Assembly: GCA_019925095.2 (NCBI GenBank) | Contig: CM034395.1 | Location: 15,360,213-15,424,212, forward strand | Direction of reading: 5' to 3' | From: Dendrolimus kikuchii | Taxonomy: Eukaryota > Arthropoda > Insecta > Lepidoptera > Lasiocampidae | Length of the DNA stretch: 64,000 nucleotides | Part shown: positions 19,908-30,560 of the stretch, piece after piece | Position numbering within the stretch: position 1 is the stretch's first letter | How the letters are laid out: every line of letters begins with the position of its first letter | The notes under the pieces: generated by a model | The model's input: the letters and a program-made list of their open reading frames with translations, nothing else | What the model was told of the DNA's origin: nothing | Database searches by the model: none | Translations under genes and position numbers: made by a program

Positions 19908-20213
19908 ATCTCCTTTGCGGCTGGTCACGGGCAGTCTGTGGAGTTTGGCTCCGGTTTTGCGTTCTGGTTTGATCTCCTTTTCTTCTTCTTCTTTTCCATT
20001 ATTGTATACCAACTCTTTTCCCTCTTTCTCTTTTGTTTTTACTTAACTTAGGGTAGCTAGTATATATTCAATTCATTTAACATAAGACTAATGATGTTGG
20101 TGTTGTATTAATTCAAACTACTTATGTAAAAGCATCATACATAATTCTAAATTCTGTCTGTCTGTGCGATTTTTTTTGTAAAAGTAAATTAAAAATAAAT
20201 ACATATATTTTAA
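19908..20213 (+). repeat. LINE 3'-UTR-like repeat, family D, copy 2
   Basis: Same landmarks and order as 890-1197, with about 20% visible divergence. Ends in a T/A-rich tract. Confidence 0.6.
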
Positions 20214-20424
20214 ATTGTAATGAATTAATCTAGTTCAAGTTTTCGACCTTATTAAATTTAGAGAGGGGTACCTACAAATGTTATTAAATTTTGGAAAGAT
20301 GGTTCTTATTTTCAGAGATCTGACGAACGATACCCTACACGACTGTGTATTTGTATACTTTGAAAATGTTAACTACACCGCTCTGTAGAGGCATATAAAA
20401 ACACACGTTTTAAAATTTTTACTC

Positions 20425-20425
<1 letters not shown>

Positions 20426-20491
<66 letters not shown>
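20426..20491. repeat. (TA)n microsatellite
   Basis: About 33 uninterrupted AT dinucleotides directly abutting a truncated family C retroposon. Confidence 0.95.
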
Positions 20492-20494
<3 letters not shown>

Positions 20495-20628
20495 GGTGGT
20501 AGCCATCCAGTCGGGCAAATGCCCGTCCTGGACACCGCCTGGCTGTGAGTTGTTAAGTCGCCTCTTACGACAGGCCGCCCGGCCGCAGGAAATTGTATTC
20601 TTTCTCCGTTCCTGCACGGATAAAGCAC
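20492..20628 (-). repeat. Short poly-A retroposon, family C, head half only
   Basis: Minus-strand copy retaining the head ('tatccgtgcaggaacgg', 'ggcctgtcgtaagaggcgac'). It is broken at 'ggggtggtagcc' exactly where the (TA)n tract begins. Confidence 0.75.
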
Positions 20629-20823
20629 TGCACGAATATACCGACGTTTATAAGAAAATTGCTGTCTCATACATACAGATGAGAGGACATGACGAATAAT
20701 TCCATTTATGGTAATATAACGAACTAACCCTAAAAAAGTGGTATTTTGTTGTCATCAATTTAAAAGTTTTGTGAGATATTATTTTTCTTCGAGTAACATA
20801 AATTTAACATTTATATTACAATA

Positions 20824-21040
20824 CTAGCTTCTGCCTGCGACTTTGTCCGTGTGGAATAGTTGAAAAACAAAGTAAGTTGGAAAACCCATTTTTTTTAAAC
20901 ATTCTTCATTGGTGCTCCGCTCCTATTGGTCTTAGCGTGATCATATATAGCCTTCCTCAATAAGTGGGCTATCTAACCCTGAAAGAATTTTTCAAATCAG
21001 ACCAGTAGTTCCTTACAAATAAACTCTTCAGCATTATTAA
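20824..21040 (-). mobile_element. Short Helitron-like element, family F-like, minus strand
   Basis: Begins with CTAG at 20824-20827 (its 3' end on the minus strand), then 'cctgcgactttgtccgtgtgg'. It shares the 'ggtgctccgctcctattgg' and 'gaaagaatttttcaaatc' blocks with 19590-19786 and 19054-19150. Confidence 0.55.
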
Positions 21041-21044
21041 AGAA

Positions 21045-22597
21045 TTGATTTCTCTCCAGTTATAAGCTAAACAAGTACAACATACAACAGTGCTTAACTT
21101 AACATTATGCGACAATCATTACTCCCCGTACTAGTTTAAAACTGTGTTACGGCAGAGTAAATTCACGTCCCTTAGGTTAATAATCTCAAAAAGATAGATA
21201 TTTGTTTCGAACTACCTTTGAAATAATTTGTAAGCACACAAAAAATGAGTTCGTACATCACCAATTATACAGTATATGTAAAAAATACAGAGACGGCAAC
21301 ATTATTTGTTTAGTAAAAATAATTATACACATATATTTTATTTATATTACACAAATACATCTATTTCCTGTAGTATTGATAAATACATAATAACTATATA
21401 TTATAATATACAATATAATTAAATACAAATTTGGTATAAAGTAATATATATCAAAGATTAGCCATAAAATAACATTTTCATCATAAGAATAAATAGATTT
21501 TTTTAAGTATGTATATTATATGTTTATTGTATAATATATAAAAATTCTTATTTGATAATTTTAAGTAAATTTTCTGTTCCTTCATAATTATAGATTAGTA
21601 TAAGATTTAATTCCAGTTTGCCATTTTGAATTTAGTCAATATAAACAATATCAAATCAGGGACAAATTTACCTTTATAAAACGGAGTAAATAAATAAAGT
21701 ACATACAATAACAGTAACATATATAATAAATAAATTTAATTTAACCCAAAAGATAGAGATATGGTTTGTATTTATTTTCATCAAAAGATTGGTATTAAAT
21801 ATTTGCCAATTCCTCCACTGCAATAAATAATTCATTTAAATAGAACACAACATTTGAGATTAATTTGTTTTCTACATCAAACAGATTAAATTTAGAAATC
21901 GAACTAATATTTTTGTAATGGCATATATGTTAATGACGCCAAATAAATTGTGCGCGTGCGTTATTGGATGGAGTGTTTTAGCTGTTATTGGCTAAAAGGT
22001 GCGCGGTGCCACAGGAAGGTAGATCAGTGTGTTATTTACTTACAAATACACTACGTCATTTTTCTGAAGTAGGTAAATAGGCTGACTCATCTGATTGATT
22101 ATCCGCTATCGGCACTACACAATCAGTTGTTTCTTGAAATACTTCTATAAGTTAATATAAAGGTAGGTGATAATTATTGTGATTTATTTCTAGAATGTTT
22201 ATATTTAAAGTTTTTACAATCATTGTTTGCATACTACACAATATTAATTAAAATCATACCTAGATGTAGTAAATAAAATAAGGATCCTTCTAGAAAAATA
22301 TTTTATATAAGTAAAAATCTAAACAAAGCTTCCGAAGTACATCGCGGGAGCATTAAAAATAACTAAATAAATGAACCAATATCTTCTCATCGTCTTTCGA
22401 TGTTTGGTATACTAAGTTAACTACATACACATAGCCGATTTTGAAACAATTTTTCATGTGTTCCTTGTATATTTATGCTATAGTTTGAGGGGCTTCCAGA
22501 AATCATATTCTAGATCAATAATATGCGTAAAATACGTTCAAAAATAGAATCTAATAAATGTCAAATAGGTTATATTAGAAATTAGACCAACATTCTC
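21045..22597. other. Very AT-rich stretch, nothing identified
   Basis: Long AT-rich, low-complexity sequence. No repeat or coding signal found. A slightly GC-richer patch near 21950-22030 has no open frame. Confidence 0.45.
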
Positions 22598-22910
22598 TTT
22601 TTTTATTGCAGGAGATCAGCAGACAGGCAGACGGCCCACTTGATGGAAAGCGGTTACCATCACCTATGGACATTTACAACACCAAAGTTGCTACAAATGC
22701 GCTGCTGCTCTCTTAAGGGAGACTGGAACCTGGTCACTAATGCCGGAACACAACTCAAGGTTGATATGGCGACATACTTTAGACCAGGGGTGGTAGCCAC
22801 CCAGTCGCGCAAATGCCATACCACCTGGCTGTGGGTTGTTAAGTGGTGTCTTATGACGGGCCGCCCGGCCGCAGGAAATTGTATTCTTTCTCCGTTCCTG
22901 CACGGATAGA
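22598..22910 (-). repeat. Short poly-A retroposon, family C, full-length copy
   Basis: T-run at 22598-22604 (poly-A complement) through 'cctgcacggata' at 22909. Full ~310-bp extent as in 56320-56632. No clear TSD. Confidence 0.75.
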
Positions 22911-22989
22911 ATCTCTCAAAGTATTTCCCGTTTTGAAAATGCACTGTAAAAATACATAATAACTGTAGGGGAAAACTATTTTTAAATCG

Positions 22990-23350
22990 TCTAAAATATT
23001 GAATTTAATACACTTCATGTATTTATCTATAAAGAATTTAATATTGACGAAAATAGATATGTTGGCGCGGGCGGGAGCGAGGATAAAAGAGATGGAAAGG
23101 ACTTACAGGATAAGGTCGCCGCACCAAACACGCTACGAGCGATGCGTGTTTCGCAGTGGTAGGCGCTTTTTCCTCGTTGTCTTTCCTTCTCGTCTTGCGG
23201 TTTCTTCGATAGTGGCCAGCAGGTGCAGTGGGCAGCTTTCAGCGCGCGGGTTGATGAAAGCGGGTATAATATGCGGCACAACACACAAAACGCGACGAGG
23301 TTTGTACGGAAGGACTATGTCAGATTGCATAGTGAGAGATGCGGCGAAAG
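22990..23350 (-). other. GC-rich island, possible first exon of an unknown gene
   Basis: Markedly GC-rich against its surroundings. On the minus strand, sequence ending 'gcgaccttatcct' is followed by GTAAGT (23106-23101), a consensus splice donor. Overlapping short frames cover the island on both strands; one minus frame is rich in Lys/Arg/Glu. No domain recognised. It could equally be an unclassified repeat. Confidence 0.3.
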
Positions 23351-23555
23351 AAAAAAAATAAACAAAGAGGCGGTGACCAAATAGGTCGGCGTTAACAAGA
23401 TAATTTATTTATGTCATTCAAATTTGATAGAAGTGAGGCATTGTCAACTTTAAATAAATTAACTTAATTGTTAAAATAATATTTCATTTTATGTGATTGC
23501 TTATTTGTTATTTAACAGTGTTTCTTAGATTATTTTAGATTATCTTCAAGGATAA

Positions 23556-24056
23556 TACCAAGGCTGGTACCTACGCTCACGTATGGAAGCGAGAGTTGGG
23601 TATGGAAGAGAGAGCATGAAAGTAGAGTAAACGCGGTTGAGATGCGAGCACTACGCAAAATCTGCGGAGTGACGCTCGCGGACCGCGTTCGTAATACCGA
23701 AGTAAGAAAGAGAGTTGGTCTGAAAGAGAGTGTCGGGGTGAAGGTAAGGAAAGGAATGCTCCGGTGGTTCGGGCATGTGGAAAGAATGCATGATGAAAGA
23801 ATGACTAAACAGATATACAATGCAAAAGTGGATGGATGCAGAAGTCGTGGAAGGCCACGACACACCTTCCATGATCAAATTGATCGTGTACTAGCGGAGG
23901 GTGATGTCAGGAGCCTTAAGAACAGACGAGTGTGCATGACAAGAGTTATGAATGTCAAAGAAGCAAGTGAGGTGTGTAAGAATGGGCCTAAATGGCGCTC
24001 TGTTGTTCGTGCCTACCCCGCAAGGGAACTGGCGTGAAGTTATGTATGTATTTATG
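23556..24056 (+). mobile_element. 5'-truncated RTE-like LINE insertion with 15-bp TSD
   Basis: The direct repeat tatcttcaaggataa lies at 23541-23555 and 24057-24071. The insert is 501 bp, starting mid-ORF and ending with a short 3' UTR and (TATG)n-type tail. RTE-clade elements are known for very short 3' UTRs and tandem-repeat tails. Confidence 0.85.
23572..24037 (+). pseudogene. LINE reverse transcriptase, C-terminal fragment
   Basis: An open frame ending in TGA at 24035-24037, read from the truncation point. It contains 'YGSESWVWK', 'MRALRKICGVTLADRVRN', 'LRWFGHVERM', 'GRPRHTFHDQI', 'RRVCMTRVM' and 'WRSVVRAYP'. The pattern Leu-Arg-Trp-Phe-Gly-His followed by a basic Gly-Arg-Pro segment is the well-known C-terminal region downstream of the RT domain in several insect non-LTR clades. 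No RT catalytic motif is included. The frame has no internal stop, which fits recent insertion. Near-identical fragments are at 54202-54440 and (minus) 52222-52517. Confidence 0.8.
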
Positions 24057-24071
24057 TATCTTCAAGGATAA

Positions 24072-25060
24072 AATTGAATTTAATTTAATTTTATTGTTGT
24101 ATATAAATAAATAATAAAAATACAAATAACAAAAATTTTACATTTACGGAAAATCAAAGAAAAAGAAACGAAATATCAATTTAAAATGTCACTTATGAAA
24201 CTATTTTTTACAATTAAGTTCGTTTTATTTCATTTTTTTATTTCTCATTTCTAAACATATTGAAAGCCAGAAATGAACCTGTTTAATTATTTTTAAGTTG
24301 AAAGAAAAGAAAGAAAAAAGAAAAATATTTATTGTCATAAATAAATGCACACACATAAAATACACGGATTTTTACTAACAAATAGATACAGTTTCAGAAA
24401 TGTATGTACATAAAATTTTGAGTTGAGTAATTTTCTTTACACTAGCTAAAGTTACCACACTTATCTCGTTCAATACTGTGGCTGTATATTGGTGCGCATG
24501 TCGTCGCGTCGCGTCGACCGGCCGCTTCGCTGTCGGTCGCAAGGTGAAAGGCATATCGCTTTCGAATTAGATCGCGTTTTATCGACAACAGTGCGCAGTG
24601 AAAACGCACGGACAGTATCTCTAATGTTTACGTACTTAGAGTGAAACAGATTTAAGCGTTTTCTTTGTTTGTTTAATTATCATTGTATGTCTGTGCCATT
24701 TGATTAAGGCTTAGCACTTTTTAATATAATATATAGCAATTAGCAAAAGCCTCCCATTTTGGTAGATTTTAATTAGGGAGGTTATGGATATGAAATCTTG
24801 GATCTGGATGTGTGTGATTAAAATATATCGGTTTCAGATACGATTACGGATATGAAATTATTTTGCATTATCCATAAGTTTCGGATAGTTTCAGTTGCAA
24901 ATATTAGATTTTAAAGAAATTGTAAAAGCAGAATACAAATAGATAATCATTGGGCTTTATTTTAAGTTATCATTTGGTACTCCAATCAGTCAAATAAGTA
25001 ATTATGTATTGTAGCTACTCAACCTATCGACAGCAAACACAAAATCTTAATAAAGTTTGT
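24072..25060. other. AT-rich stretch with a GC-rich promoter-like island at 24480-24640
   Basis: The island holds 'gtcgtcgcgtcgcgtcgacc', 'gcttcgctgtcggtcgcaag|gtgaaa' (a possible donor) and 'caacagtgcgcagtg' (initiator-like). It resembles a lepidopteran 5' UTR exon or promoter, but no frame is recognisable. The rest is AT-rich. Confidence 0.3.
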
Positions 25061-25062
<2 letters not shown>

Positions 25063-25095
<33 letters not shown>

Positions 25096-25318
25096 TGCAG
25101 GAGTTCAGCAGACAGGCAGACGGCCCACTAGATGGAAAGCGGTTATCATCGCCTATGGACATTTGCAACAACAAAGGTGCTACAAATGCGCTGCTGCTCT
25201 CTTAATGGAGACTGGAACCTGGTCACTAATGCCGGAACACAACACAAGGTTGTTATGGCGGCATACTCTAGACCAGGGGTGGTCGCCATCCAGTCGAGCA
25301 AATACTCTACCACCTGTT
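25063..25318 (-). repeat. Short poly-A retroposon, family C, 5'-truncated copy
   Basis: A T-run of about 32 (25063-25094), then the family C tail and body as far as 'ctctaccacctg'. The head is missing. Confidence 0.75.
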
Positions 25319-25337
25319 AGGAGTATATTAAATTAAA

Positions 25338-25370
25338 ATGTTCTTTGTTTATTAAATAAACAAAGAACAT
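25338..25370. repeat. Perfect 33-bp palindrome
   Basis: 16-bp arms (ATGTTCTTTGTTTATT and its reverse complement) around a single central A. Confidence 0.9.
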
Positions 25371-25659
25371 CCATTAGTCCATTAGGTAGGTAGTGGTAGT
25401 GATGCGTAGGACTATTTTACTTAATCTCTATGGCTGGTTACCGATAGCTCGATATATTTTAACTAAAGGTGGTAAGGGTGTTGTACTTAAGCTTGCCAAC
25501 CGTACTACAATACTATATACTTAGGTATATTATAGAAAAATTATATAGTACGAAATGTACGATATTTTTATCGCTAAGTGCTTTTTGCACTTTTTGTTCC
25601 GATACTTATGGTTATTTTCAAAATCTATCTAGATGGATCTTTCCTATATAAACACATTG

Positions 25660-25759
<100 letters not shown>

Positions 25760-25779
25760 ATGTATATAAAGACATAATA

Positions 25780-26149
25780 TATATCTTAGACTAAAACTCT
25801 GTGCTACTTTTTATCCTGGGAATCTTGAGGGAATTTTTCTGTAAATGATGTAAAATTTTAAAATGGATTAATGGATTAAAAAAAACGAATTCTAATGTGA
25901 GTTTTTTTATTGATCGATAGAAAATTTAATGTAATAAAATTTGTGATATTCTTTATTCCGAGAATCCCGCGGGAATTTTCCCCGGAGCGGTTTAAAGTTG
26001 TTCAGATGCATAAAAATTTGCTTATTCCAATACAGTTTCCACTAAAACAATAACTTATATTCTTTTCTTAAATTCTGCGACACTTTGTGTCCCGAGAATT
26101 CCGCGGGAATTTCAAGTCAAGTGTTGACGAAGTCACGGGCAAATCCTAG
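25780..26149 (+). mobile_element. Helitron-like element remnant
   Basis: Ends '..gttgacgaagtcacgggcaaatcCTAG' at 26149, followed by T. The body contains three diverged repeats of 'ccgagaattccgcgggaattt' (near 25815, 25965 and 26095). The 5' end is not clear. Confidence 0.45.
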
Positions 26150-26387
26150 TAAATATATATAAGAATTAATCGTAGAAATGCATGTACGCGCGCATGCATA
26201 ACTTGAGAACCACTTAGATACCTATTTTAATGAATTTTTTTGTGTGTTAAAGTGGGTCCCCGGATTAATTAGATTCACAATTCGTACCGGAAGGTGGCTC
26301 TGGGATCGGGTCCTAGATGTAAATTTTTTCAGGCCAGAACAACATCTGCTGGCACCTCTAGTAATTAAATAATATTAAAACGTTCCA

Positions 26388-26826
26388 TTTCTGGGTTCTG
26401 GCTCCCACTATAGGGGACGGGCGGACAGTATACCCGCCAGTCTTGTCTTGTCCAAGGCGGCTCGATAAGTTTGACACATCAGTTATCTCGATGTGCAGGT
26501 TTCAATACATCATTTTCATTCACCGTTGTTAGCACGTGGTAATTCTAACAATGTGTATATTATTAGAGCAGAAAACTGCCTAAGGCCTAGTAGTTCATAT
26601 GTCTTACCGACCGTTCATTTGTCTTACTATGGGTTAAAATTTGACATAAGTCATCTCAGCCATTGACATCTAATGTCAAAATTCAACTGATGCTAGTGAA
26701 ATCGAATGAATAGTAAGATATAGAACGCGTCATAAATGGGTAACTTGCGGTCCGCTCTGGATTCGAACCCGCGCCTTTTGAGTTTGGGACGTGTGCGCTA
26801 ACCATTACGCTACCACGACTTTAAAG
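26388..26826 (-). repeat. tRNA-derived SINE, family A, interrupted by a MITE
   Basis: The minus-strand head has a tRNA-like sequence. The A-box region is at 26795-26814 ('ggtagcgtaatggttagcgc') and a perfect B box GGTTCGAATCC is at 26759-26769. The body (caacggtgaaggaaaac-like, 'acatcgagataacc', 'gggaggccc'-like) matches 30671-30965 and 32433-32708. A palindromic MITE is inserted at 26591-26735, between head and body. Confidence 0.75.
26591..26735. mobile_element. Palindromic MITE, copy 3, nested in a SINE
   Basis: 'gtcttaccgaccgttcatttgtcttac' at the left and 'gaatgaatagtaagatatagaac' at the right frame a 'ttaaaatttgacata..tgtcaaaattcaa' centre, as in 3414-3549. Confidence 0.65.
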
Positions 26827-26895
26827 AACTATATGCAGAATTCCTATTGTTTTGATACAGGCAGTACGTTGGTATTCCGGTGTTGCAAATGTCCA

Positions 26896-27295
26896 TAAGG
26901 GGCCATCCACAAATTATGTCAGAAGAATTTAATGATTTTTGACCTCTCCCCTGTCCTTGTCATAGCTGGTCACATTCATAAGTTTCTTCCCTTCCTTGTG
27001 TAATATCACATATTTTACAATTTTACATCAAGAAATTATTAAATTAAAACAGCAGTTCCGTAATTAGTTTTATTTCAATTTTTTTTTAAATAATTTTAAC
27101 ATTATATTCATGCCGATAGAGTTGAAAATATTTAGAAGTTTTTGTCAATAGTTCAAATTTCGTGTTTTAAAGCTTAAATATATTGGATTTTGAAATGTGA
27201 CGTCACGAAATTTAGGACCCCTGACACACAATGTCAAACTTCATCGATCCTTCCTCCCTCCCCTTAACGTGTGACATATTTTAAGCAACGATAAC
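26896..27295. mobile_element. Possible degenerate TIR element
   Basis: Left end 'ggggccatccacaaattatg' resembles a familiar lepidopteran MITE terminus; the right end 'gtgtgacatattttaag' is a weak complement. The interior is AT-rich without coding capacity. Confidence 0.3.
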
Positions 27296-27317
27296 CACGA
27301 TTAGGAGGACCACCAGG

Positions 27318-27378
27318 TCTTTTTATTTTATTGCTGAAGCACAGCAGACAGGCTGACGGCCCAACTGTGATGAAAAAT
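27318..27378 (-). repeat. Family C retroposon tail fragment
   Basis: 'ttttattgctgaagcacagcagacagg..cggccca' followed at once by the poly-T end of the next copy, giving two tails in tandem. Confidence 0.55.
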
Positions 27379-27379
27379 G

Positions 27380-27706
27380 GTTTTATTTTTATTTTTTATT
27401 GCAGGAGTACAGCAGACAGGCAGACAGCCCACTTGATGGAAAGCGGTTACCATCGCCATAGACATTTGCAACACCAAAGGTGCTACAAATGCGCTGCTAC
27501 TCTCTTAAGGGAGACTGGAACCTGGTCACTGATGTCGGAACACAACTCAAGGTTGTTATGGCGACATACTTTAGACCAAGGGTGGTAGCTATCCAATCGG
27601 GCAAATGCCCTACCACCTGGCTGTGGGTTTTTTTGTCGCCTCTTACAACAGGCCGCCCGGCCGCAGGAAATTGTATTCTTTCTCCCTTCCTGCACGGATA
27701 AAATCT
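27380..27706 (-). repeat. Short poly-A retroposon, family C, full-length copy
   Basis: T-rich run, then all landmarks to 'cctgcacggata'. The copy carries point differences such as 'ctacaacagg' for 'cttacgacagg'. Confidence 0.75.
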
Positions 27707-28394
27707 CTGTTATATTTCAGCAATAAAAATAGTCCACGTGTTTTACTTTCTTCGATTATACCACACCTTTCACGGATGTCTAACTAACTGGTCAAATGTG
27801 TAATTCGGTGTACAGTCATGTAGATAATTAATTAATGCGTATTAATTAAACAGTCACGAAGGAATGACATTTTGTTGTCTTATTGATTACCGTTAAAATT
27901 GTATGTAGTACTATTTTTTGAGGTCAATGGCCGTCGTAAAACAGTCTTTACTTTTAGAAAGTGTTTTCAAAAAGTATTTTATTTTTAGACGCATTCTCAT
28001 TCGAGTAATGTTATATTTTGCGGTTAAAATAAGACGATATAACACCAAATCTCTATGTGAATACAATGAAAATCAGGAAATGTGTGTTATAGGAAAGATA
28101 AGGAAGGTGAAAGGTGCAATATTTTATTTGTTCACCTACTACGTATCTCTAAAAATAGCAATAAATCGAAAATACTATAAATTTAGATAAAGTTTTACAT
28201 ACTAAAATTCGAAAGTTAGAGCGGGTGCATACTTTTTACTATTTTAGAAATATATAATAAAATTTCTAGACTTATGTATATCTTAAAACATATAAATAAG
28301 AAACATTGTTATAATTTTCGAAATCTGTTTATTTTATTATATATTTAACAGAACCTTTCATACTTAAATACACTGAAAAAAATTATACTTATAT
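27707..28394. other. AT-rich stretch, nothing identified
   Basis: The 90-codon frame at 27918-28190 is Lys/Tyr/Ile-rich and driven by base composition. Confidence 0.4.
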
Positions 28395-28395
28395 A

Positions 28396-28605
28396 TGGCA
28401 TCAGGCAAACACATATCTTGTATATTTTTAAGCAAGTGTTCTGTGTAATACACAACGGACAACTCTAAAGCGGAAACAGGCGCCGAGACCAGATTACATA
28501 ACAGCTAAAATTCTTATACGAAATTTAACTTGCCAGAAATCGGACCCGGAGTCTCTCGGTTCTAGCTCTATCCAGGCAAAAACGCAAACCATAGAGGCCG
28601 TTCTA
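28396..28605 (-). repeat. tRNA-derived SINE, family B, copy on minus strand
   Basis: The minus-strand head 'acggcctctatggtttgcg', then 'gagactccgggtccgatttctgg' (decayed B box), continues into the body shared with 57668-57902 ('gtgtattacacagaacac..gctta', 'tgtgtttgcctg'). Confidence 0.6.
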
Positions 28606-28930
28606 CGTACCTACTTGCTAACCTTTAAAGCCCTACCTAAGATTTAATTTTACCCGGGCCTGCTTACATACGCGAACTATGTTATAATTATGATATTAGT
28701 ACGCATCGCGACTTCTAGTAAAGTAAGTCTTATTTGATAGCTGTAAACCTTAGCCTACTTTTATCTTTAAATAACGCAGAAAACAGACAGTTTTGCGTAA
28801 GCTTTGCCTATGCCAAAACTTAGGTCCATATTTGACATATGAATACATATATAGGTATACTAGAAGTCAATTATATATTTTTATTTCCTTATACCTATAT
28901 GTTAAAGGTTAATTACTAAGCATTGCTTAG

Positions 28931-29194
28931 TCAATAGTAGAGTTTTAACAATAAATCTAACCAAGCGTAACCTAATTTAAAATAAACAACTAATTGCCGG
29001 AGTCCTACCATTTGTTCGACAACGTATGGTTGGATAAACGCTGGTGAACTATCACCATTGTCGACTCTTATAATTCCACTTTCGATGTTGTTTTTTTCCC
29101 TTAGTAGTTTGAAGACCACAGTCCAAATGTCACGTTTATTCTGACTAACTAGCGTTTCCTTTGCAGCATATGGTCTCGGGCAATCGCAATTCAT
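28931..29194 (-). CDS. Small unrecognised ORF with a TATA-like box
   Basis: 87 codons from the ATG at 29194 down to 28931. The first ~60 codons are mixed in composition (Asp, Glu, Arg, Ser) rather than AT-dictated; the last 20 are hydrophobic and AT-rich. A TATA-like 'tataaaaa' lies at 29221-29228 on the same strand, about 30 bp upstream of the ATG, which would leave almost no 5' UTR. A possible splice donor ('aaatggtagga') occurs near 29010, so the real product could be a short exon. No homologue was recognised. Confidence 0.2.
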   Translation of the reverse strand: MNCDCPRPYAAKETLVSQNKRDIWTVVFKLLREKNNIESGIIRVDNGDSSPAFIQPYVVEQMVGLRQLVVYFKLGYAWLDLLLKLYY

Positions 29195-29324
29195 ATGATC
29201 GTTTCAATTAATTCTCGTCGTTTTTATACTATGAATTCTCGGCATATATATGACTTTGCTAGTAGGTTTTAAATTTTTTATTAATGTGTGATAAACAAAT
29301 TTGACATTACATCTAAAATTTGAG

Positions 29325-29415
29325 TTCACCACTATTGAAAAGTGGTCGTAATGTCGAAGTAAATAACATATAAATAGAATTTTTCGCGCCTAAAACTGTT
29401 AAAACGTAATTTTTA
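29325..29415 (+). repeat. Diverged Penelope-like arm fragment
   Basis: 'ccactattgaaaagtggtcg', 'cgcgcctaaaactgttaaaacgtaatttttatt' align with 4470-4555. The oldest-looking copy in the window. Confidence 0.6.
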
Positions 29416-30315
29416 TTTAAGTTTTCTTTTAAAACTCGTTCCTTTTAATTTTACTGCAAGGTAGATTTGTTGTCCAAATAAATGAAAAAAAAAAAACAAA
29501 TTGTGTTTGTGGTCTTTAATCGAATTTATTTTAAGAATAAGACTTTAATTTCTCCAGTAGTCTGGCCATACAAAAATATGATTTGCAGATACTACATAAA
29601 ACTATCGTGACTGAGAGCGTATAAGAACAATATTATAATACTGCAAAGTAAAATTACCTTCATAATTTTTATTTGCATAGAAAGCAAATGCTATGTACGA
29701 CGAATTAAGATAACAATGGCATTGAGATTAGAAATTATTACTTTCTATACTGTGTAAAATTCATATTGCGCAAGAACAATATTGCACGAGCACGCGTACT
29801 GAGCGATAACAGAATAACAATATAGCCGTAAACGTACCCGCTGTATGCCGTAATTTTCATATTATTTACTACTCGATTATGTATCGTCTCCTGATACTCA
29901 ATGTTTAATACCAATAAGCAACAAAGTAAACTTAATATAATATAACCTGCGTAAATTTAAAAGTATTTTCAAATGCTCAAAACGTCACAAGGTTACAGGA
30001 TATTCAATTTTTACCGATTATCATCTCAACAATCAGTTGTGCTTGAGTTTTGTTTTTCTATCAGGTTGTATTAGCTAATGCATCCGTTTATTCCAACGAT
30101 ATCGATCGGATAGCTTAGGTAGTTTTTTTGACATCATGTTTGATTGAAGGTCCTAGGTGTTCCTGAAGAAAAGGATTATCTTGAAAAAAATGCAAATTTT
30201 CTGTCCCAAGGCGCATATTATTATAATTTATTTATAATTATCATGTACTAATTGTCAAGAAAAGAATCTAGGTAAACAAACCTACAGACGGAAATTACCG
30301 ATGCGTGAAACCCGA

Positions 30316-30320
<5 letters not shown>
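29416..30320. other. AT-rich stretch, nothing identified
   Basis: No frame or repeat worth calling. Confidence 0.4.

Positions 30321-30397
<77 letters not shown>
30321..30397. repeat. (TA)n microsatellite
   Basis: About 38 TA dinucleotides, uninterrupted. Confidence 0.95.
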
Positions 30398-30400
<3 letters not shown>

Positions 30401-30560
30401 GACGTTATATTTGTATGTGTATGTTGATAATGACTAGATGCACTTATTCGTACATTGTTACTTGCTGTAACAGTTTTTCGTCAAAGTCTTAAACTGCTTT
30501 ATGATATTAATTTTCACTAAAACTCCATAATTCTCCCATATACATTTTACCACCAGAAAA

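Noticed and set aside
20369..20617. Tyr-Ile repeat ORFs over TA tracts (also at 25578-25769 and 30301-30492)
   Set aside because: Dinucleotide repeat translated; no coding meaning.
22640..22944. Overlapping 70-94-codon frames on both strands over each family C retroposon
   Set aside because: They recur at every copy with changing frames and lengths and match no domain; shadows of a non-coding retroposon.
23642..24037. A host gene of 131 codons
   Set aside because: The sequence is repeated at 39573, 52222 and 54202, has a LINE-type (TATG)n tail and is flanked by a TSD.
26740..26826. tRNA gene candidate (good A and B boxes)
   Set aside because: The acceptor stem does not pair and the segment continues into a SINE body shared with other copies. 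It is a SINE head. The same holds for 30890-30965, 28540-28605 and 57670-57750.
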